Of a DNA stretch of 64,000 nt, positions 9,491 to 20,945 are shown piece after piece. Each line of letters opens with the position of its first letter. The stretch's first letter is position 1. The notes under the pieces are model-generated. The model ran no database searches and had not been told where the DNA came from. It saw only the letters and a program-made list of their open reading frames with translations. The position numbers and the translations under genes were made by a program. Source of the DNA: Tenrec ecaudatus (taxonomy: Eukaryota > Chordata > Mammalia > Afrosoricida > Tenrecidae); assembly GCF_050624435.1 (NCBI RefSeq), contig NW_027459434.1, positions 62,001 through 126,000 on the forward strand, given 5' to 3'.

Positions 9491-10860
9491 TTATACTCCT
9501 GTTTGGGGAGGGAGTGAAGTATGCAGGTGTACTTCCTGTAATTTTGTTCCTAAAGCCAATAATTCAACCATAACCTTGTGCAGTATCATAGGGAGTATGC
9601 ATAAGATAAACAATACACACACTCCCGCTGTGACTAGAGAAAAAGCATGTGAGGTAGGCCTCTGAGATTTCCTAACGAAGGGAAAGAATCTTGAAAATGC
9701 TGGAGCCAATCCTCAGCAACCTTGTCGACATCAAAATAAAGAGACTTAGCATCTTTTATGGCTAATATTTCTTGATGGAGTTGTAATCAATCTAAAGACT
9801 CATTAGCATTGTGCCAAGTACCTTGAAGATGATTCTACACTTTAATCCAGCTATACTGACTGTTAGTGTACTATTTAGGTGTAACACAGATCCATGTATG
9901 TACAGCATGGCACTGTAGACTAGACCTGGCCTTAAGCCCCTGCACCTCGTCTCCTAAATACATGACCATGTCATAAAGAGCATTTACTTTTTGTTCTAAC
10001 TTCCTGTCTATATCTTCTTGAGTACCCAAAACATTAGTCACATCTTTGGATAATTCATTTCCACAGTGGGCAGTTTGTAAGATTTGTGAAAGTACAATTG
10101 CTGCAGTAGTAGCAGTAGCAACTAAACTTAATATAGCTAAAATACTTGCTATAAGCAAACCTACAAAACACTTAAATCTGGTTGATGCTTTTTCAGTCTC
10201 TTCTAATACCTGTAACCCTCTTTCTGAATACCAAGGCCCAGTAATATTCACTGGCAGCATAACAAAAGAAGGTTGATATAAAATGGCGATGACAATACCT
10301 TCAGGGGACCAGGTAATACAATTAGACAAATTGCAGTTATTACAAGACCTGTTAAACTTAGAGTCATCATGATCTATAGTAATATTCCCTGCCAAAAGTA
10401 CATAAGGCGATGGTACGCAGGCAGTAACATTTCCCTGTGGTCTGGAGGTAGGGCCCATAAGCTTCATGTCCCCCTAAGCAGCCCCTATTTTCCACCACTG
10501 AGTTTGTGGAAAACCCAAATCTGACCACCAAAGCCCTGCAGACAGCCCCTTTTCCCATTTGGCAGTGTTTTTTTTTTTAGTATTGTCCTGGTTAACAGAC
10601 CAATCGATGATATATCTCTCTTTTGTGACGTTATACCTGATGGGCTTGTCTGTGAGACACGATCTCCACAATATGGTTTTATTATTCTTTTGAATCTCTA
10701 GTCTACATGAGGAAAAAGACTGTGGAGTGGGTGGAATAACATTTCCTTCACTTTGTACAGGGAGGGCGTGAGTCATTAACCCACATCTTGATTTCCAGAC
10801 CTTCCCAGACAGCAGGAAGTAAGAGTGGTGGATCAGAAACTTAAGCCTAGTACTTCTCAC
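9491..10860 (-). pseudogene. Endogenous betaretroviral env remnant
   Basis: Three open pieces on the minus strand form an envelope remnant. The surface-subunit end is at 10860-10474. The piece at 10467-9871 covers the C-terminal surface part, a hydrophobic fusion-peptide-like stretch and the transmembrane-subunit ectodomain with heptad-like spacing. A hydrophobic membrane anchor with a cytoplasmic tail is at 9709-9491. The 9710-9870 interval between the last two is interrupted by stops. The family resemblance is to class II ERV env. It is too broken to make a protein. Confidence 0.82.
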
Positions 10861-10993
10861 TGAGCCATGTCCCCAGAAGCACTCTGAGGCAAATTACCAT
10901 CTGCATGGTTTGCAAACTGCACCAACCATTCAGGCAGCCCCCATGCTCCATCAGCATCCTGTGTAAAAACCCAAACATGCCCTCCTCCCCATA

Positions 10994-11221
10994 TTAATAG
11001 CGGGTTGGGGCCATTCCTCCAGGCAAAACAAGCCAATGATATCTCTTCATAGGCTCTTTGAAGTTGGTGGAAGGGACACTAAAGGCAAATCTCTTACAAT
11101 ATTTTGGATCCAAGGGCGTGGTATAAAAACAATCTTTTAAATCTAAAATGATCTTATATGTATTGGCTGGAATAGCAGAGGGGGAAGGGAGCCCAGCCTG
11201 CAGGGCTCCCATAAGTTCCAT
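10994..11221 (-). pseudogene. Endogenous retroviral reverse transcriptase fragment
   Basis: About 75 codons of the polymerase palm and fingers region, recognisable by the LDLKDCF catalytic-aspartate motif followed by a FAFSVPS strand and a LPGG turn. It stops before the second catalytic motif. It sits directly next to the gag piece, so the rest of gag, protease and the start of pol are deleted. Confidence 0.85.
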
Positions 11222-11252
11222 AGTATCATTAACCCTCCTTTACTGTTTTTCC

Positions 11253-11561
11253 TTACAAAGCAGCTGCTATCGCAAGCCCCTGAGTAAAGAAAGGTTCAAT
11301 GTCTGAGCATAGTCTGATATAATCGGACAGGTTGCCCTTTTTTCCAAAAGGTCTCAGCGCTGCCTGGCAGGCAGTATTTGCATTTTCAAAAGCCAATTGT
11401 TTCCATTCTGCGGCGGGAAGCACCTCGAAGGAAAGTGTATCTAATAAAGATTGAGTAAAAGAGGCAGTTGGGCCATATTGGGCACAAGCAACCTTGAGTT
11501 CTTTTAGCTGTTTGAAAGGAATAGGAGTAAGCCCTCTCCAATAGTTTGTGTTATTTTTCAT
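11253..11561 (-). pseudogene. Endogenous retroviral gag capsid fragment
   Basis: About 100 codons resembling the N-terminal capsid domain of betaretroviral Gag, with a helical pattern and a WKQLAFENAN-like stretch. It has neither a matrix part nor the major homology region. Its left neighbour (in plus coordinates) is the RT piece, 31 bp away. Confidence 0.75.
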
Positions 11562-11649
11562 CAGTTAACCTTATTTAGAGAGCTTGAACCCCATTCTCTG
11601 GGCAAAGATGATGGAAGATAAGTCATCCTTTTCCTTGATCCATCTCATT

Positions 11650-12130
11650 TACCTTTAAACTTCTGCATTCACGTTGGCTCTTGGCATCACCCATGTACCT
11701 ACAACTAGACATCCTTTGAGTGTAGCGTGCATTCTTTTACAAAGGCTTTATCATTGCCATCCATAAACACAAGAGCTTCAGAGAGGAGAAAATAAACATC
11801 CCTCTGGGCCTGTTTCCTAGTTAAGGATGTCTCTGCATTGACTAGTTCACCTCTAGGATTTGCTGTTCATGTCCTTCTGTTTCTTATTGTCCACTTTAAA
11901 AAGAAGTTTCACGGATTAGCGTACTCTGCTGTGCATATTACTATGGGCCTCTAATGGATTCCCCCATGCTTAGTAATTTCTTAACACTCAATAAAGTATT
12001 TTATTCAAGGAGATGTGAGCTCATAAAGTTTGAAGAGCTCACATGGGTTGGACTGAACACACGCAAGCAGGAAACTCACATAATGACATTTGTGTTTTAA
12101 CAGTCATATTAACATACACATGCCTACTAT
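11650..12130. repeat. Left copy of a segment repeated at 51.80-52.15 kb
   Basis: It shares blocks in the same order and orientation with 51.80-52.15 kb: AACACAAGAGCTT, CACCTCTAGGAT, CTTATTGTCCAC/CTTGTTGTCCAC and CTATTGTGCATA/CTGTGCATATTA. Element class not recognised; it may be part of the same old duplication as 4.0-5.5 kb. Confidence 0.5.
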
Positions 12131-13054
12131 GAACAAATCAGCACATATACTAGAACTAACAAATCTTCATACAATACCCTCAGATTAATAAATATACATG
12201 CATTTACTTAAGAAAAAAACCCACAAAGACACACTAAAATATACTAGAATTATAATAATAGAATCAATGCAGAACAGACTACAAGTTCTGTCACATAGTA
12301 TAACATATTAAGGCACAGAGTAGTTCATGTGTACTAGCACATACAAAAAAACAGACAAAGTGCATACAAGAATATACACACTGAGCTACAAGAATGTGGA
12401 GGTGTGTGGCAGAGACATTTTCTCTGCAGGTAGAGGAAATAGGTACCTAATTTAACTAATCCTTCTTAGGCTCCTCTACATTTCTCCCCTGAGGGTCCCT
12501 GTTATCTGTGGGCTTGAGTGACCCCTGAGCCCCGCCCTCTCCCTGTATGGGTGTATGTGTCTGGGTACCCATAGCCTTTCCCTCTGTGTGTGCCTGACTC
12601 AGAAATATGTGATCATAACTACAGCAGTCACAGTACTGATTGACAGAAAATCAGTCCCTGGGCATGTCTCTAGAGAAGGATATTCTGACAGAACTTGAAG
12701 GGAACCTGTGGGTGCCCTGTACAGAATAGGATGCTTATAGCCCATGCACAAGGGGACATAGGGCAGGAAGGGAGGTGAGGTCTGTGGAGGCATGTTGAGA
12801 CTAAGCATAAAATGTGTCTTATCTCCCTTTTCCTACTCTTGTATCAATATGCACAACTGCTAAATTAAACAGCCTTTGGAGAAAAAAACACTGACTCTCA
12901 AATTAGCCTGTGGTGGACAAGGACAGACAGGAGCTGTGAATGAATAAAATGAATGAACTCAGAGAAGAAAGTCTCCATTTGGATGAATGGAGAGAGGTGA
13001 CTTGATCTAGGATTGGGCTACTGGTGGTAAGTTCATGTAGTATGTTGTGTGGAA

Positions 13055-13085
<31 letters not shown>

Positions 13086-13250
13086 TACAAAGATAATAAA
13101 GTGAGATCCTTTGCACAGCAGGGACTGTTATCCCGAGGAAGGAGGGAATACAGGAGGGTTATTGAAAGCAAGGGATAAAGTTTTTGATGAAGCCGATGAT
13201 TTGAACAGAATTTGTCCTAGATGCAGGAATTACCAATTACATGGGAAATT
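12131..13250. other. No gene recognised; short TA/CA microsatellite
   Basis: AT-rich sequence with an (AT)n/(AC)n run at about 13058-13086. Short open frames near 12.6-12.8 kb match nothing I recognise. Confidence 0.4.
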
Positions 13251-13502
13251 TGAGACAATTCAAGGGAAAAACGAAACAAGCTAAGTTTGAAATCATCCTA
13301 TCATCAGAGGGAGATTGGGTGAGTGTTTCAGAAAGACGGGAGGAGATGCACTGATTCCCTGAGGGATGCTGAGAAGGAGAAGAATCCCCAGACACAACAG
13401 GAAGCCAGTAGTGAAGCTCCATTTGGACCTACTCCTGGGTCTGAGTCCTGTGCTCTGCAGATCCTGAGGGGTTCCTGCAGCCTAACCTCTTCCACTAGGG
13501 TA

Positions 13503-13541
13503 CATTCATGTCTGGGTTAACTCTGACTTCTCCTCACTGTG
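13503..13541 (-). other. Detached V2 RSS remainder
   Basis: The plus strand reads CACTGTG at 13535-13541, where the LTR's first TG re-creates the heptamer end. It is preceded by a 23-bp spacer and a degenerate nonamer position at 13503-13511. The surrounding CTGAGTCCTGTGCT flank at about 13440 matches the V4 downstream flank. This shows the original RSS position before the LTR insertion. Confidence 0.65.
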
Positions 13542-14102
13542 TGCGTTGGTCTGGGTAGACTAGAGAAACCAATCCATAGACACACGTATATTGTGTATAA
13601 GAGATTTAATATAAAGGGCAATTGTACATTTAGAAAGCATCTTAACCCCAGTTAGGGCCAAGCCCATAAGTCCATTATTAGCCCATGTGTCGGATACCAA
13701 TGTATAAATTCCTCTTCATACTTATGAAATACATACAATGATCCAGAATGCAAGATGGTCACAGGCCAGTGGGCAGAAAGTCTTTGGATCCAGTGGCATT
13801 GTAAGCTTTTCAGCGGAGACGGGTCTCTACATGTCTTCTCCAGAACCCAGGGCTGCATGGGGTAGGTCCATGTGGCTTCTATTCAGGGATGTCTCACAGA
13901 GAGTCACCCTTGTCAGTAGGGTGTCTCCCAGGGATTAGAGAATCTCTCTTCCACCTCCAAGATGGAATACGGGATTTCCCAGAATTCTCAGAAGGCCATG
14001 CCCACGCAGAGGCTTCATTGGCTATGATCCAATTGACAGACTCCAACCCTTCCCTCTTTATCCTCTGAAGTCCCAAATTCACACCAGATTATGTAACTAC
14101 CA
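13540..14102 (-). mobile_element. ERVL-type solo LTR inserted in the V2 RSS
   Basis: On the minus strand it begins TGGTAGTTACATAATCTGG and ends GTCTACCCAGACCAACGCACA, matching the LTRs at 18560, 22655 and 30152. It is 563 bp. Flanks CACTG (13535-13539) and TACTG (14103-14107) are a 4/5-matching 5-bp target-site duplication. The insertion point is inside the heptamer of IGHV segment V2. Confidence 0.82.
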
Positions 14103-14109
14103 TACTGTG

Positions 14110-14538
14110 CATCTTTTGCACAGAAATACAAAACTGTGTCCTTGAAGTTCAGGTTGTCCATTTGAAGTTATAGTATGTCCTTACCATTGTCTTTGGAGAT
14201 GGTGAATTGGCCCTTCGGAGAGTCCTACCAACACTATTCATGTATGAAACCCACTGCCGCCCCTTCTCTGGGGCTAGGCAGATCCAGTGTATATTATAAA
14301 TACAGGCAATGAATGCAGAGACTGTACGGGAGAATATCAGAGAAGCCTCCGACTGCCTCAAGTCTCCCTCAGATGCCATAGCTCCACCTCACACTGGACA
14401 CCTGCAAACACACAGACATCCTGATCCTGAAAATCATATTTACTGCCTCTCACTCATGCCCCCTCATGCACACTTTCTCTGCATCAAAGCATCTTTTGAA
14501 ATTCCAAAAAGGAAAATTGAGCTCAATAGAGATTCCAT
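14110..14538 (-). pseudogene. IGHV: IGHV segment V2 (IGHV3/clan III-like), RSS split by LTR
   Basis: Leader exon 1 (14493-14538) is 46 bp with an ATG and a hydrophobic leader beginning MESLLS, but its donor GT is mutated to AT. The V exon (14110-14401) has a good TTTGCAG acceptor. It starts with a VEL-type FR1, and IHW is followed by APEKGRQWVSY in FR2. The FR3 end is readable only in another frame, with a MDNLNFKDTVLYFCAKD-like ending. The first conserved cysteine is lost and there are several frameshifts. The coding end abuts CACAGTA, but the rest of the RSS is displaced by the 563-bp LTR. An octamer lies upstream. Confidence 0.88.
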
Positions 14539-14655
14539 TGTGACTTGATTTGTTCAGTCTTGAATGGGGGTACCTTGGAATTCCAGAGGTGGAGCAACTG
14601 TCCAAGAGCTTCAGAGTTGGGACTTGGATGGTTTTCCTCAGCAGGGGAGGGGTCT

Positions 14656-14663
14656 ATTTGCAT
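14656..14663 (-). promoter_or_regulatory. V2 octamer promoter element
   Basis: Perfect ATGCAAAT on the minus strand, 118 bp upstream of the V2 leader ATG. Confidence 0.8.
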
Positions 14664-14834
14664 ACCTTCTGCCTATATAGTCATAAGTAATGTTGAATGA
14701 CTTCTAAGAGAGTCACTCCAAGAGTAGATAAGAATGTTCTAGATATCTTGGAAAGCCCTGCGTGTGGGGTTCATTATGCAGTGTGCTGCTAAATGCAAGG
14801 TCAGTCATTCTAAATCTCCAATGGCTCTGCAGGG

Positions 14835-14945
14835 GGAAGAATTCTCTACACACCCATGAAGATTTATAGACTCAGAAGCCTACAAGGGCAGCCCTATTCT
14901 ATAGGGTTGTTAAGAGAAAGAATTGACTTAATGGAAATGTCAACC
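14835..14945 (+). repeat. AfroSINE 3' half
   Basis: ATTTATAGACTCAGAAGCCT, then GGGCAGCCCTATTCTATAGG and AGAATTGACTTAATGG match the 3' half of the tRNA-derived afrotherian SINE. The promoter half is missing. Confidence 0.65.
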
Positions 14946-15224
14946 TACAGTTAGAGACAGTGCCTTGAAATGTGCCCTCCTCCTCTCCACCCCTTAAGTG
15001 TGGTGCTTATTCATTTCTTGATGCAGTTAAATAAATATTCCCCTAGAAATATATATTTAATCTGACACAAGCTTCCCTTGTCTAATTCTCTTTTAAATTA
15101 TCTTTTGGAAAAGAAAATTCATATGCTAAAAGTAAAACCCTCCCCAGCCCCTTCTAGACCTTCCCTTAATTGTCCCCTTGAGCTGAATATGACAGCGGCT
15201 CCTGAGTCTCGCTCCTTCCCTGCA

Positions 15225-15374
15225 GGTTTGTCTTGCCTTGAATCAAGCTTGCCTTCCCTTCACAAATCTTTTGCACACCAAGAATTTTAAGGTACTGAGT
15301 TAAACTTAGAAGTTCTGTAGATGCTGAAGGTCTCTACATACCCAGAGAAGCCAATGCTGTCTGTGAATTTGCAT
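15225..15374 (-). pseudogene. Possible sixth IGHV relic (RSS-like end plus octamer)
   Basis: The plus strand shows CCCTGCAGGTTTGTCT (nonamer-like at 15225-15233) and then CACAAATCTTTTGCACACCA. This resembles the heptamer and coding-end region of V2 (CATCTTTTGCACAG). A perfect octamer on the minus strand sits at 15367-15374. No FR3 can be read. This may be a truncated V segment or a chance match. Confidence 0.25.
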
Positions 15375-15486
15375 AACACATCGGGACGTTTCCAGGGCAT
15401 CTTCCAAAAACTAGAGGAAGTCTCCCATGCTTGAGGAGTTGATTGTGCTCTCCAAAATCTAGGTATTATGCTTTACAATACTAATG

Positions 15487-16205
15487 CTTTCTTTTTTATT
15501 AAATACTTTTATTGGGGGCTCTTAGGGCTCTTATCACAATTCATGCATTCATCCATTGTCAAGCACATTTGTACATATGCTGCCATCATCATTTTCAAAG
15601 CGTTTGCTTTGTACTGGAGCCCTTGATATCAGTTCCTCATTTTCCCCTCCCTCTCCCACTCTCCCTCTTTCATGAACCTTGATAAATTATAAATTATGAT
15701 TTTCATATTTTGCATTGTCTGCTGTCTCACTTCACCTACTTTTCTGCTGTTTGTCCCACTGGGAGGGAGTTCTATGTCAATCCTTGTGATTGATTTCCTC
15801 TTTCTACTCCCACCTTCCCATTACTCTCTTGATATCTCTATTCTCATTGTTGGTTCTGAGCGGTTTATCTGTCCTGGATTCCCTGTGTTGCGAGATCTTA
15901 TCTGTAGCAGTGTAAATATTCTGGTCTACTAAGATTTATAAGGTAGGATTGAGGCCATGATAGTGGGGGGAGAAGCATTAAAGAACTAGAGGAAAGTTGT
16001 TTGTTTCATCGGTGCTGTAGTGCACCCTGACTGGCTCTTCTCTTTCTTGTGACCTTTCTGTAAGGAGATGTCCAATTGTCTATAGATGGGCTTTGGGTCT
16101 CCACTGCACACTCTTCTTCATTCACAAAGATATTATTTTGTTCTGGGTCTTTGATATCTGATACATGATCACGTGTACACCTCATGATCATACAGGCTGA
16201 TGTGC
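15487..16205 (-). mobile_element. L1 3' UTR, reversed
   Basis: The A-rich 3' end is on the left (TTTTATTGGGGGCTC), followed by the usual L1 3' UTR blocks up to the ATCATACAGGCTGATGTGC segment. It is followed head to head by a plus-strand L1 tail. Confidence 0.8.
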
Positions 16206-16300
16206 AAAGAATGTACAGACGTGCTTTATACAATTGATGCATGTATATTTATGGATTGTGATAAGAGTTTTATGAGCCCCTAATAAAATGTAAAAAAAAT
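16205..16300 (+). mobile_element. L1 3' tail, forward
   Basis: GGATTGTGATAAGAGTTTTA, TGAGCCCCTAATAAAATG and an A-run form the forward 3' end of the same L1 family. Together with the reversed copy at its left it makes a head-to-head pair. Confidence 0.7.
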
Positions 16301-18138
16301 AATTTGACAAATCCTGGTTAAAGGATATGTTTTTCTCAAGAGAATAATTACCTATTAAAATAATAAATATTGACAAAAATAATATACAACTGTCAATTAT
16401 TTCAGAAATGGTAAAATCAGGTTTGGTTTGGTTTTCTCTTCACAGGAGATACTTGGGCTGGGATTCACACACATACAATTTCAACCTAAAGTAATTTGGA
16501 AAAAATAATTAGGATGGAGAGAAACTGATTGTGTGAGTGAAGCACATGGAGGTCAGAATTTAACGGCATAGAGAGACTACCAGTCCTTCTGGGATTGATT
16601 TCAACTTGTCCCAAGTGTGATTTCTTTCTCCCCTGTCTTCTGAGGAAGAATATGGGCTTTTAATTTTTAGGATCTGCCCTCCAGGAAAATAAGAGGCATG
16701 CGAACCTAGTTGCTGAAGGTTCCTTGAAGTGGTCTTCCACATGGGTGAATTGGAAAACTCCAGACACAAGAGCAAAGAAACACTTGGCACCCCCTGCACC
16801 TGCTCCTGTGGCAAAGATTGTGTCCCATGTACCCTGAGCTCCCTCTGCTGCCAAATTAGGGTTGTGATGCTTGAGATGTTTGACCATTAAGCCTTCATTG
16901 TGTCTCCTAGTACGTTTCCTACATTTTACATGTCAGTGTCCTCAGGTTTCAGATTGTTAAAACACATGCAGCTGGTTGAGCTATAGTGGTTGCAATGCAT
17001 CAATATGTGAAAACTGAGTTGTTGCTAAGACTCATCACAAGGCTTCTGTGCCACCTAACACAGGTCGTGTTTCCCAGAGCCTTTTAGATCTAGAAACATT
17101 GATATTTTCAGACCTGGAAGCTAGACATAGCACTTTGAGACATAGCACATAGCTTTCCCAACTCATGACTGGTCTGTAGCAGCTCTACCTGCACGATCAC
17201 ACCTAGGAATACGGGGGGAAATATAATTTAAAACCATTCTAAGATGAAAAGAACTGCTTTTGACATGAAGGTGCTTACAGGGTAGGACATTCATGTCACC
17301 AAGAAGAATCCAGAAGGGTGTCACCTCCACAGGCATCTCTGTTTAACATGGTAAAGATGAAGGCCTAAGATACCTGACTTTCATGTGTGACTTGGAGCTC
17401 TGTTACCATATTTTACTGTAGGCGATCCACGTGTGCTGTGCTTGTGGAAGCAGAAAGAGGATGGCTCTGAGGAGGAGCAGTAATGGCCTCTAGAGGGGAT
17501 TTTCCTGACCTGTGTTCTGTGAGGTCAATCTCTACCCTTCATCATTTGCACTGACTGTGGACAAACAATTTCTTCCTGAAAACCATGGGTAGATTTGTAG
17601 AAATGCAGACAGTTGGCCTGAGGTGTGAGCCATAATGAAGGGAATTCCTGGGGATACTATTTTCCTAGGAATGTTCCACTTTCTCTCTGGGCAGCCCAGT
17701 TCTACCCTTAGGACAAGGGTAGCCCATGAGATGTGCAGGCTGTTGAGTTAAAGTGGAAGGTAAAATGATGAATATTTCTGAGCATCCACTTCAAAACAAA
17801 ACACTTTTATTAGAACTTTCCCCCTTATATAATTCAATACTTCAACCATATCAAGAAGAGTTGTATAATCTTTACCACAGTCAATTATAGAACAATTTCT
17901 CCCCCTCTGTAATCATTATTCATGTAATATATTTCACATACTTGCAAAACTGTATGCAACAAAACTTTCACCGATTCAACGCCTTCTACATGTGTAATTC
18001 AGTGCCATTGAGTATTCTTTTCAGGTTGTAGAACCATTATTTTTATTCCCCTGCATATTGTTTCACTGCAGTTAAACTTAATTTAATGCCCCCCTAAGCC
18101 AAATCTCTTCCCACTTCACACATGGTAACCATAGATCG
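16301..18138. other. No gene recognised
   Basis: Unique-looking AT-rich DNA. A short open stretch on the minus strand at 16660-16887 matches no family I know. Confidence 0.4.
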
Positions 18139-18141
18139 TTT

Positions 18142-18217
<76 letters not shown>

Positions 18218-18219
18218 TT
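18139..18219. repeat. (TTTC)n microsatellite
   Basis: About 20 nearly perfect tandem TTTC/TTCT units. Confidence 0.95.
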
Positions 18220-18559
18220 CCTGATATAACATTCACATTTCCATACTTAAAACACTTCTAAAAAAAAGTTGTATGCCCATTTTCAAAATAAGCTTAATGC
18301 TCCCTCCTGCTTCACAGATCCACTGATTACTCCTCCCCCTTCCATATAAACCATTGCCTCAGTTATGGTCTCTATTCATCCACTCCTTTACTTCCAAACT
18401 TGGAGATAATAACAAAAACAATTAAAAACAAAGATATAATTAAACATAAAGAAAAATTATAATGACATAAAGATACAAATAAGAGTAGAGTACAAAACAA
18501 ATAGAGAAGGTACCTACTTCGCTTTTCCTGTCCTGCTCTTTATCTGCCTCCATGGTTGC

Positions 18560-19065
18560 TGTGGTAGTTGTATAATCTGCTGTCAATTTGAGACTTAAGA
18601 TGAAGGGATGGAGTTTAGTCTGTCAATCTGGGTGCAGTTTGATGACATCATTTGGAGGCACTGAGGAGAAAAATAGCTCGCTGGAGGCAGGACACAGTCT
18701 CATGCCCTATGAGACATTCCTGTCAACAATGCACAAGGAGCTACGCTAGAGCCCTGGAGCTGAAGGAGCCACGTGGAGACTCTTAACAGCTTTGAGATGT
18801 TTCCACCCATCTCCACTGGATCCACAAGACTTTGCACCCACTGGCATGTGCTCTTCATGCATTCGGCATCATTGCATGTGTTGCATGAGTCTGAAGAATT
18901 TATAGTCTGGTGTCAGATATCTGGGCTAATATCAGACTTATGGACTTGAACTGGACTGGGCGGTTATGCCTTCTTAATGTACAATTTCTCTGTGATATAA
19001 AGTTCTCTCTTGTACACATATGAATGTCTGTGAATTTTTTTCCCTAGTCCACCCAGACTAACATA
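18560..19065 (+). mobile_element. ERVL-type solo LTR
   Basis: It starts TGTGGTAGTTGTATAATCTG and ends GTCCACCCAGACTAACATA, 506 bp. Flanks GTTGC (18555-18559) and GTTGT (19066-19070) form a 4/5-matching target-site duplication. Same family as 13540, 22655 and 30152. Confidence 0.8.
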
Positions 19066-19079
19066 GTTGTGGAGTTTCA

Positions 19080-20040
19080 CATGTTCACTTTCCAGGCACT
19101 AGTTAGAGGTGCCCATGGTATATGACAGGATTTAGCTAGATCCATCCTCTAGGTGATCATATTCTGGGTACAGGATCTTAACATGGCTCTGCTCAATACT
19201 TACCTTCATTGAAAAATCAATGAAGATAGGGGCATTATAGCAAAGTGGGGTGAAGAAAGCAGATGGTACCAGGGTATCAATTATCTGGGATCTAAATGGC
19301 TTGTCTTCAAGCAGCCATCTAAGTCAGGTGTCAAGGAAGTCCACAATGAAGAAGCACACCAGCATGTGTGACCCAAAGATAGTGACAATTCAAATGTGAT
19401 GAAGGAAAAACCTTCAGAGCTCAAATTATGAACATCCAATTTGTCGAAGGGTAGGTGAACAGTGAGAACTCAAAAAAATCCATCTGAAGAATATTTAGTC
19501 ATATTAAACCTCTGGCAGATCCCCTTGAAAAGCTTTACTCTCAGACAGAGATAACTGCGAACTTGATCACGGTGGATCAGACCATGGCATAATATGACAA
19601 TTGGTCAGTTGACCTACCTCTCAATCCAACCTGTACTTGCTCTAAGGTAAAGCATTTCTCACTTGTTCCATGACAGGATTTTTTTTTTTTTTTGCTGAAC
19701 TTTAAAATATTGATGGTAGTCTTTCCTTCTTTATTCTTCATTTTCATTTTTATCTTTATATTATTATTATTTTCTTCTTGCTGTTTTATTTTGGTTTTGT
19801 TTTTTGTTGTTTCTATTGGGTTTCAAAGTTTGTAAAGCACAGAAGGCGCGGATCCCTAGAGACAATAACTGATGCAATGGTCTATAGGGCCCTAGGGGAG
19901 TAGAGGAGTAGGAAGGGTGAGGAACTTTCGGGAGCAAACAATGAATGTGGGAGGGGGAGAGAACCAAAGAATTCATTATTATATATATGCATATATACAT
20001 ATAGTACAACATTTTAAACATCTATGTAAATGAATACTAT
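19080..20040. other. No gene recognised
   Basis: There is a short T-run at about 19680-19694. The part after 19740, which includes GCACAGAAGGCGCGGATCCC, resembles 1980-2115. I see no exon. Confidence 0.4.
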
Positions 20041-20044
20041 TTTT

Positions 20045-20945
20045 AAAAAACATTTTATTAGGGACTCAGACAACTCTTATGACAATCCATACTTACATTA
20101 ATTGTATAAAGCACATCTGTACATTCTTTGCCCTCATCATTTTCAAAGCTCCCTCCTCCCTCATGTTCCCTTGACAATTTATAAATTATTATTTTGTCAT
20201 ATCTTGCCCAGTTCAGAGTCTCCCTTCACCCCCTTTTCTGTTGTCTGTCCCCCAGGGAGGAGGTCACATGTAGAGCCTTGTAATCGGTTCCCTCTTTCCA
20301 ACCTACTCACCCTCTACCCTGCCAGTATCACCCCTCACACCCTGGTCCTGAAGGTATCATCCTCCCTGGATTCCCTGTGCCTCCAGCTCCTATCTGCACC
20401 AGTGTACATCCTCTGCTCTATCCAGACTTGCAAGGTAGAATTTGGATCATGGTAGTGGGGTGGGGTGGGGTGGAGGGAGGGGTGGAAGCATTTATGAACT
20501 GGAGGAAAGCTGTATTCTTCATCAGTGCTATATCACACCCTGACTGACTCAAGTCCTCCCCTAGACCGCTCTGCAAGGGGATCTACAGTGGCCAACAAAT
20601 GGGCTTAGGGTCACCACTCTGCACTTTCCCCTTCATTCACTCTGGTAAGATTTTTTTTTTCTTATGATGCCTATACCTGATCCCTTCCACACCTCTTGAT
20701 GACACAGGCTGGTGTGCTTCTTCCATGTGGGCTTTGTTGCTTCTGAGTTAGATAGCCGTTTGTTTACCTTCAAGCCTTTAAGACCCCAGACACTATCTCT
20801 TTTGATAGCCGGCACCATCAGCTTTGTTCACCACATTTGCATATGCACCTGTTTGTCCTCGGTGATTGTATCATGGAGGTATGCACCCAATTATAAAGAT
20901 TTTTTTGTTCTTTGATGCCTGATATGTGAATATTATATACATCTA
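20045..20945 (-). mobile_element. L1 3' UTR, reversed, nearly complete
   Basis: It runs from the A-rich end (CATTTTATTAGGGACTCAG) through TTTTCTGTTGTCTGTCCCCC, CTTCTTCCATGTGGGCTTTG and TTTGATAGCCGGCACCATC. This is one of the best-preserved copies of this family here. Confidence 0.85.

Larger units (their letters stand above)
8890..11561 (-). mobile_element. Deleted class II (betaretrovirus-like) provirus
   Basis: A degenerate endogenous retrovirus on the minus strand. In transcription order it holds a gag capsid piece (11561-11253), a reverse-transcriptase piece (11221-10994), env (10860-9491), a polypurine tract and a 3' LTR (9301-8890). Most of gag and pol, protease and integrase are absent, and no 5' LTR is visible upstream of gag. 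Similarity is to the MMTV/JSRV/HML group. Stops and frameshifts in every coding piece make it non-functional. Confidence 0.88.

Noticed and set aside
16560-16887. Possible processed gene on the minus strand
   Set aside because: Two overlapping short frames do not match any family I know, and there is no poly(A) tail or duplication.
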